Source: an uncultured Gilliamella sp. (lineage in GTDB: Bacteria > Pseudomonadota > Gammaproteobacteria > Enterobacterales > Orbaceae). Taken from it: DNA of 64,000 nucleotides. Below are positions 59,664-64,000 of this stretch, one piece after another. The DNA is taken from the NCBI GenBank assembly GCA_946481345.1, contig CAMLMY010000007.1:1-64000 (forward strand), read 5' to 3'. The notes beneath the pieces were generated by a model. The model did no database searches. It was not told the origin of the DNA and was given only the letters and a program-made list of their open reading frames with translations. The position numbers and the translations under genes were made by a program. Within the stretch, counting starts at the first letter, position 1; every line of letters begins with the position of its first letter.

Positions 59664-60488
59664 ATGCAACAATTACAAACTATTATCGACGCAGCCTTTG
59701 AACGCCGCGCGGAAATCACTCCTTCAAATGTTGATACAGTAACACGTGACGCAATTAATCAATGTATTGCTTTATTAGACAGCGGTAAAATGCGTGTTGC
59801 AGAAAAGATTAATGGTGATTGGGTGACTCATCAATGGTTAAAAAAAGCGGTGTTGCTCTCTTTCCGTATTAATGAAAATCAACTTATTGATGGTGGCGCA
59901 ACCAATTATTACGATAAAGTACCATTAAAATTTGCTGATTATGATGAAGCGCGATTCCAACAAGAAGGTTTTCGTGTTGTACCATCGGCTATTGCGCGTA
60001 AAGGTGCTTATGTGGCACGCAATACTGTGTTAATGCCATCTTATGTCAACATTGGTGCATACGTTGATGAAGGTACAATGGTTGATACTTGGGTAACCGT
60101 TGGATCTTGTGCGCAAATTGGTAAAAATGTTCATTTATCTGGTGGTGTAGGTATCGGTGGTGTATTAGAACCATTACAAGCTAACCCAACAATTATTGAA
60201 GATAACTGTTTTATCGGTGCTCGTAGTGAAATTGTTGAAGGTGTAATTGTTGAAGAAGGTAGCGTAATTTCAATGGGCGTATTTATTGGTCAAAGCACTA
60301 AAATCTATGATCGTGCAACAGGCGAAGTCCATTACGGTCGCGTACCAGCGGGTTCAGTGGTGGTATCCGGTAACTTACCAACCAAAGATGGCAAATATAG
60401 CCTATATTGTGCAGTGATTGTTAAAAAAGTTGATGCAAAAACTTTAGGTAAAGTAGGTATTAACGAGCTACTACGTACCATCGATTAA
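59664..60488 (+). CDS. dapD: Tetrahydrodipicolinate N-succinyltransferase
   Basis: 274 aa, the E. coli length. N-terminal helical domain, then a left-handed beta-helix of hexapeptide repeats (about 100-230, for example [21 protein letters not shown]), then a C-terminal lid. It succinylates tetrahydrodipicolinate in the lysine and diaminopimelate pathway. AAAGGA lies upstream of the start. Monocistronic, with a terminator after it. Confidence 0.98.
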   Translation: MQQLQTIIDAAFERRAEITPSNVDTVTRDAINQCIALLDSGKMRVAEKINGDWVTHQWLKKAVLLSFRINENQLIDGGATNYYDKVPLKFADYDEARFQQEGFRVVPSAIARKGAYVARNTVLMPSYVNIGAYVDEGTMVDTWVTVGSCAQIGKNVHLSGGVGIGGVLEPLQANPTIIEDNCFIGARSEIVEGVIVEEGSVISMGVFIGQSTKIYDRATGEVHYGRVPAGSVVVSGNLPTKDGKYSLYCAVIVKKVDAKTLGKVGINELLRTID

Positions 60489-60509
60489 TTTAGCTGTTAT
60501 CGTCTTTAC

Positions 60510-60540
60510 ATGCCGCCCTTTTAGAAAGGCGGCAAATATT
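60510..60540 (+). terminator. Terminator after dapD
   Basis: TGCCGCC pairs with GGCGGCA, extended inward by CTTT/AAAG-type pairing (60510-60533), followed by AATATTTTA. GC-rich against the background. Confidence 0.8.
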
Positions 60541-60592
60541 TTATTCATTCTTAAATTTAATCATATTTATAACCACTCTAAGAGGAGAGTTT

Positions 60593-61084
60593 ATGCCTTC
60601 TTTTGATATTGTATCTGAAATCCAAATGCCTGAGGTTAAAAACGGTGTCGAAAATGCTACGCGTGAGTTGGCAACCCGTTGGGATTTCAAAAACGTTGAA
60701 GCATCGTTTGAATTAAATGAAAAAAATGAAACGATCAAAGCAACGAGTCAATCTGACTTCCAAGTACAACAGTTGCTGGATATTTTACGTGATAAATTAG
60801 CCAAGCGTGGTATTGATGGCGGTGCTTTAGAAATCCCAGAAGAGATGGAACACAGTGGAAAACTGTACAGCATTACTGTCAAGCTTAAACAAGGGATTGA
60901 TAAAGAGTTAGCTAAGAAAATTGTAAAGGCTATCAAAGATAGCAAAATAAAAGTGCAGGCTCAAGTACAAGGTGAGCAAGTTCGTGTTACAGGTAAATCT
61001 CGAGATGATTTACAAGCCACTATGGCTTTAGTTCGAAATGGAGAATTTGGACAACCATTCCAGTTTACTAATTTTAGGGATTAA
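60593..61084 (+). CDS. yajQ: YajQ-family nucleotide-binding protein
   Basis: 163 aa, the E. coli length. Full-length match to Yaj[17 protein letters not shown] at the start, RWDFKN, then two ferredoxin-like halves, ending [11 protein letters not shown]. Relatives bind RNA or cyclic di-GMP; the role in this organism is unknown. GGAG before the ATG. Confidence 0.96.
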   Translation: MPSFDIVSEIQMPEVKNGVENATRELATRWDFKNVEASFELNEKNETIKATSQSDFQVQQLLDILRDKLAKRGIDGGALEIPEEMEHSGKLYSITVKLKQGIDKELAKKIVKAIKDSKIKVQAQVQGEQVRVTGKSRDDLQATMALVRNGEFGQPFQFTNFRD

Positions 61085-61313
61085 TCAAATTAACATCCAT
61101 TTTTGTCGACATTAGTCGGCAAAGTTAACCTTTAACCATTCAATTTATTCTTGTTAAAAAGTTTGAGGTTAACACTACGTTTTAGTATAAAAAACTAAAA
61201 TAATTATTGCTAAAGCGTCTTAAATATGAAAATCAACTCGGTATAGAGTAAGATTTTATTCAACGAATGCGCTATGCTATTTATTAGTCTATCCTCTTAA
61301 TTAACAAAATATT
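61085..61313. other. yajQ-bglX intergenic region with several inverted repeats
   Basis: Hairpin TGTCGAC/GTCGGCA (61104-61121, one G-U pair in plus-strand RNA). Inverted repeat GTTAACCT (61124-61131) with AGGTTAAC (61166-61173). Stem TTTTAGT/ACTAAAA (61180-61200). The last may end yajQ transcripts; the middle one could be an operator for bglX. No regulator is assigned. Confidence 0.5.
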
Positions 61314-63590
61314 ATGATAAAAAAAATAACTGTATTTTTATTTTTTATTGCCTTTTCCGGGAGTTTATTGGCCCAACAAACTAATAGCGAAGAAAAAAAA
61401 CGCTTTATTGATGACCTATTATCCAAAATGACCATTAAAGAAAAAGTAGGGCAACTGCGTTTAATTAGTGTTGGTGATAACCAACCACTTAATAAGACCC
61501 TTGATGAGATTGAAGCGGGTGAAATAGGGGGAATATTTAATACTATTGTCGAACCTGATCTATCTCAGATGCAAGATCGTGCTTTAAAATCCCCCAATAA
61601 AATTCCTCTATTATTAGGTTTTGATATTATTCATGGCCATAGAACGATATTTCCCATCAATTTAGGCATCGCTGCAACTTTGGATCGCAACGCTATTGCT
61701 AAAGTGGCGGAAGTCTCGGCTGATGAAGCAACATCTGATGGATTAAACATTACTTGGGCTCCTATGGTAGATATTACGCGAGATCCAAGATGGGGAAGAG
61801 TTTCAGAAAGCTTTGGTGAAGATCCCTATTTAACGTCAGAAGCTGGGCGAATTTTTGTTGAAAAGATGCAAAAACAGTCATTGTCAGATAAAAAATCGCT
61901 TGTCACTTCGGTCAAGCATTTTGCCCTTTATGGTGCCGTTGAAGGGGGGCGTGAGTATAACAGTACTGATATGAGTGAACGTAAAATGTTCCAAGAATAT
62001 TTGGTACCTTATAAAGCAGCTATTGATGCAGGTAGTCGTGCTGTGATGGTTTCGTTAGTGAGTGTTAATGGTATTCCCGCGGCGGCTAATCACTGGCTTT
62101 TAACCGAAGTGTTGCGTGATATGTGGCATTTTAATGGCGTTGTGGTTAGTGACCACGGTGCAATACGCGAACTGATTAATCATGGTGTGGCGAGCGATCC
62201 GAAAGATGCCGTGCGTGTTGCTATTAATGCTGGTATTGATATAAGCATGAACGATGAATATTTTTTACAGTTTTTACCAGAACTGGTCAAAGAAGGAGTC
62301 GTTACTGAAGCTCAAATCGATCAAGCTTGTCGTCATGTGCTTGAACTTAAATATGATATGGGATTATTTGACGATCCTCATCGTAATTTAGATCCTAACT
62401 TAGATATTGATACCATGTTTGCTGATAACCGTTTGCATCGCCAAGAAGCAAAAGAGGTGGCACGCCGTAGTATTGTTTTATTAAAAAACAACAATAACGT
62501 TCTGCCAATTTCTAAAAATGCAAAGATTGCAGTGGTAGGGCCATTAGCTGATTCAAAACGCGATATTTTGGGCAGTTGGTCAGCCGCCGGTCGAGCTAGT
62601 TTAGCGGTAACACCACTTGAAGGCATTAAGCATGCGGTAAATAATGCCCAATCAGTAAACTATGCTTTTGGAGCCAATCTATCAAATGATGCTAATCTAT
62701 ATCGTTTTCTAAATTTATATGCACAAACTACCAAATTTGATAATAGACCAGCGGATAAAATGATTGCTGAAGCGGTTGCCAAAGCTAAAAAAGCTGATGT
62801 AGTAATTGCGTTTGTTGGTGAAGCTCAAGGCATGGCACACGAGTCATCCAGTCGCACCGATATATCGTTACCTGCAAGCCAAAAACAGTTAATCAAAGCA
62901 TTAAAAGCAACAGGTAAACCATTGGTAATTGCTTTGATGAATGGACGCCCTTTAACATTAACCGAAGAATATGCACAAGCTGATGCTATGCTTGAAACTT
63001 GGTATTTAGGTACAGAAGGCGGTAATGCTATCGCAGATGTATTGTTTGGTGATTATAATCCTTCAGGTAAATTACCTATGTCTTTTCCTCATAATGTTGG
63101 ACAGATCCCCGTTTATTACAGCCATTTAAATACTGGACGACCTAGGGGAACTGAAAACATGGGTAAATATACAACTTCCTACTTTGACAGCCCTAACGAA
63201 CCATTATTTCCATTTGGTTTTGGTTTGAGTTACACCGATTTCAATATTGATTTTGTTCTATCCAGCACTGAAATGACAAAGGACAGTGAAATAGTTGTAA
63301 CCGCTAATATTGAAAACATTGGTGATAAACTAGGAACCCAAACCGTACAACTGTATCTACAAGACATAACCGCGTCGGTGAGCCGTCCAGTCAAGCAACT
63401 TGTTGGTTTTGAAAATATTACTCTAAAACCGCATGAAAAAGGACAAATAAAATTTGTAATTAAATATGACATGTTAAAATTTTGGAATGATAAAATGCAA
63501 TATGTTGCCGAACCTGGTAAATTTAATGTGTTCGTTGGCTCTGACTCGACAACTCATAATAAAAAGACGTTTACTTTATTAGACAAATAA
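61314..63590 (+). CDS. bglX: Periplasmic beta-glucosidase BglX, GH3
   Basis: 758 aa (E. coli 765). Signal peptide (1-20, cut after SLLA). GH3 barrel with the nucleophile D280 in VVVSDHG and KHF substrate loop, then an alpha/beta sandwich (about 370-600), then a fibronectin III-like domain. It releases glucose or other sugars from beta-glucosides in the periplasm. It is followed 52 nt later by a btsS-like gene; in E. coli bglX also lies in the yehU/btsS neighbourhood. Confidence 0.96.
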   Translation: MIKKITVFLFFIAFSGSLLAQQTNSEEKKRFIDDLLSKMTIKEKVGQLRLISVGDNQPLNKTLDEIEAGEIGGIFNTIVEPDLSQMQDRALKSPNKIPLLLGFDIIHGHRTIFPINLGIAATLDRNAIAKVAEVSADEATSDGLNITWAPMVDITRDPRWGRVSESFGEDPYLTSEAGRIFVEKMQKQSLSDKKSLVTSVKHFALYGAVEGGREYNSTDMSERKMFQEYLVPYKAAIDAGSRAVMVSLVSVNGIPAAANHWLLTEVLRDMWHFNGVVVSDHGAIRELINHGVASDPKDAVRVAINAGIDISMNDEYFLQFLPELVKEGVVTEAQIDQACRHVLELKYDMGLFDDPHRNLDPNLDIDTMFADNRLHRQEAKEVARRSIVLLKNNNNVLPISKNAKIAVVGPLADSKRDILGSWSAAGRASLAVTPLEGIKHAVNNAQSVNYAFGANLSNDANLYRFLNLYAQTTKFDNRPADKMIAEAVAKAKKADVVIAFVGEAQGMAHESSSRTDISLPASQKQLIKALKATGKPLVIALMNGRPLTLTEEYAQADAMLETWYLGTEGGNAIADVLFGDYNPSGKLPMSFPHNVGQIPVYYSHLNTGRPRGTENMGKYTTSYFDSPNEPLFPFGFGLSYTDFNIDFVLSSTEMTKDSEIVVTANIENIGDKLGTQTVQLYLQDITASVSRPVKQLVGFENITLKPHEKGQIKFVIKYDMLKFWNDKMQYVAEPGKFNVFVGSDSTTHNKKTFTLLDK

Positions 63591-63642
63591 GTCAGTAATT
63601 TTTTATCGAAATTTTTGATGGTTTCGATTTGGTAGCAATATT

Positions 63643-64000
63643 ATGTTTGAATTTGATCTTGTATTACAGCTACTACAACAAATGTGTGTTTACTTAGTGA
63701 TTGCTTATTTACTAAGTAAAACACCCATTGTTATTCCTCTTATGCAAGTTACTGTGCATTTACCTCACAAATTAGTTTGCTATTTTATCTTTTCTTTATT
63801 TTGTATTATGGGAAGCTATTTCGGCTTACATATTGAAGATACGATTGCCAATACCCGTGCTATAGGCGCTATTTTGGGTGGACTTCTAGGTGGGCCTATA
63901 GTTGGGTTTCTTGTGGGCATCACTGGTGGATTTCATCGCTATTTGATGGGTGGCATTACTGCTGAAAGTTGTATGTTATCAACAATTTTAACGGGTCTAT
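63643..64000 (+). CDS. btsS: Sensor histidine kinase BtsS (YehU), 5' part
   Basis: 119 codons are open to the window edge. The product starts MFEFDLVLQLLQQMCVYLV and continues with TPIVIPLMQVTVHLPHK, IEDTIANTRAIGAILGG and GGFHRYLMGG, which follow E. coli BtsS nearly residue for residue. This is the LytS-type 5TM sensor domain; the GAF and histidine-kinase parts lie outside. BtsS senses extracellular pyruvate and acts with BtsR in E. coli. Confidence 0.9.
   Translation, partial: MFEFDLVLQLLQQMCVYLVIAYLLSKTPIVIPLMQVTVHLPHKLVCYFIFSLFCIMGSYFGLHIEDTIANTRAIGAILGGLLGGPIVGFLVGITGGFHRYLMGGITAESCMLSTILTGL

Noticed and set aside
1..64000. CRISPR arrays, insertion sequences, prophage genes, toxin-antitoxin pairs
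   Set aside because: I looked for spaced direct repeats, transposases, integrases and paired small ORFs on both strands and saw none that would stand up.

Overview
This 64 kb window reads as a chromosomal segment of an AT-rich gammaproteobacterium. Most genes are close relatives of Escherichia coli genes and several keep E. coli order: rpoE-rseA-rseB, lepA-lepB-rnc-era, xseB-ispA-dxs, zapA-6S RNA-fau, opgG-opgH, ppdA-ppdB-ygdB-ppdC, rnr-rlmB. AT-richness together with L-arabinose, GH42 and GH3 sugar-use genes and a ula-type PTS fits Orbaceae (Gilliamella-like insect gut symbionts). That placement is inference from memory, not a search. I see no insertion sequence, prophage, CRISPR array or rRNA.

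Layout. 1-400: a tRNA run, Leu (partial)-Gln-Leu-Gln, that looks like a duplicated Leu-Gln unit, followed by about 1 kb without genes. 1387-5318: an uncharacterised three-gene, translationally coupled operon (TelA-like coiled-coil protein, DUF6384-like membrane protein, coiled-coil protein with a Ser/Gly tail). 5.9-10.2 kb: ydgH, nudL, cyaA. 10.4-17.2 kb: the sigma-E operon, with a visible sigma-E promoter, followed by lepAB-rnc-era. 17.6-28.3 kb: a sugar block holding a GH42 glycosidase with a GPH symporter, then araB-araA-araE-araD divergent from araC. 28.8-31.8 kb: purHD. 31.9-33.0 kb: a poorly conserved gap with small orphan ORFs and a 9-bp tandem repeat. 33.1-36.9 kb: rnr-rlmB and an unknown gene. 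37.1-42.7 kb: a complete but unassigned PTS catabolic operon (PRD regulator with a fused EIIA domain, EIIB, EIIC, TPR protein, class II aldolase, P-loop kinase). 42.9-47.0 kb: fau, 6S RNA, zapA, dxs, ispA, xseB. 47.2-54.6 kb: rmuC, epmA, opgH, opgG, an unknown lipoprotein, yecH. 54.8-59.4 kb: rnb, ybfF and a pseudopilin operon. 59.7-64 kb: dapD, yajQ, bglX and the start of btsS.

How it fits together. The metabolic theme is uptake and breakdown of plant-derived sugars: a GH3 beta-glucosidase with a signal peptide, a cytoplasmic GH42 enzyme paired with a symporter, the whole L-arabinose route to xylulose 5-phosphate, and a PTS feeding a kinase/aldolase pair. Adenylate cyclase is also encoded, and a CRP-like palindrome lies in the ara intergenic region. 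The envelope theme is sigma-E signalling, signal peptidase I, periplasmic glucans and pseudopilins. The best candidates for undescribed biology are the 1387-5318 operon and the 37105-42744 PTS operon. Everything was read by eye; family names rest on remembered homologues and motifs, and no search was run.
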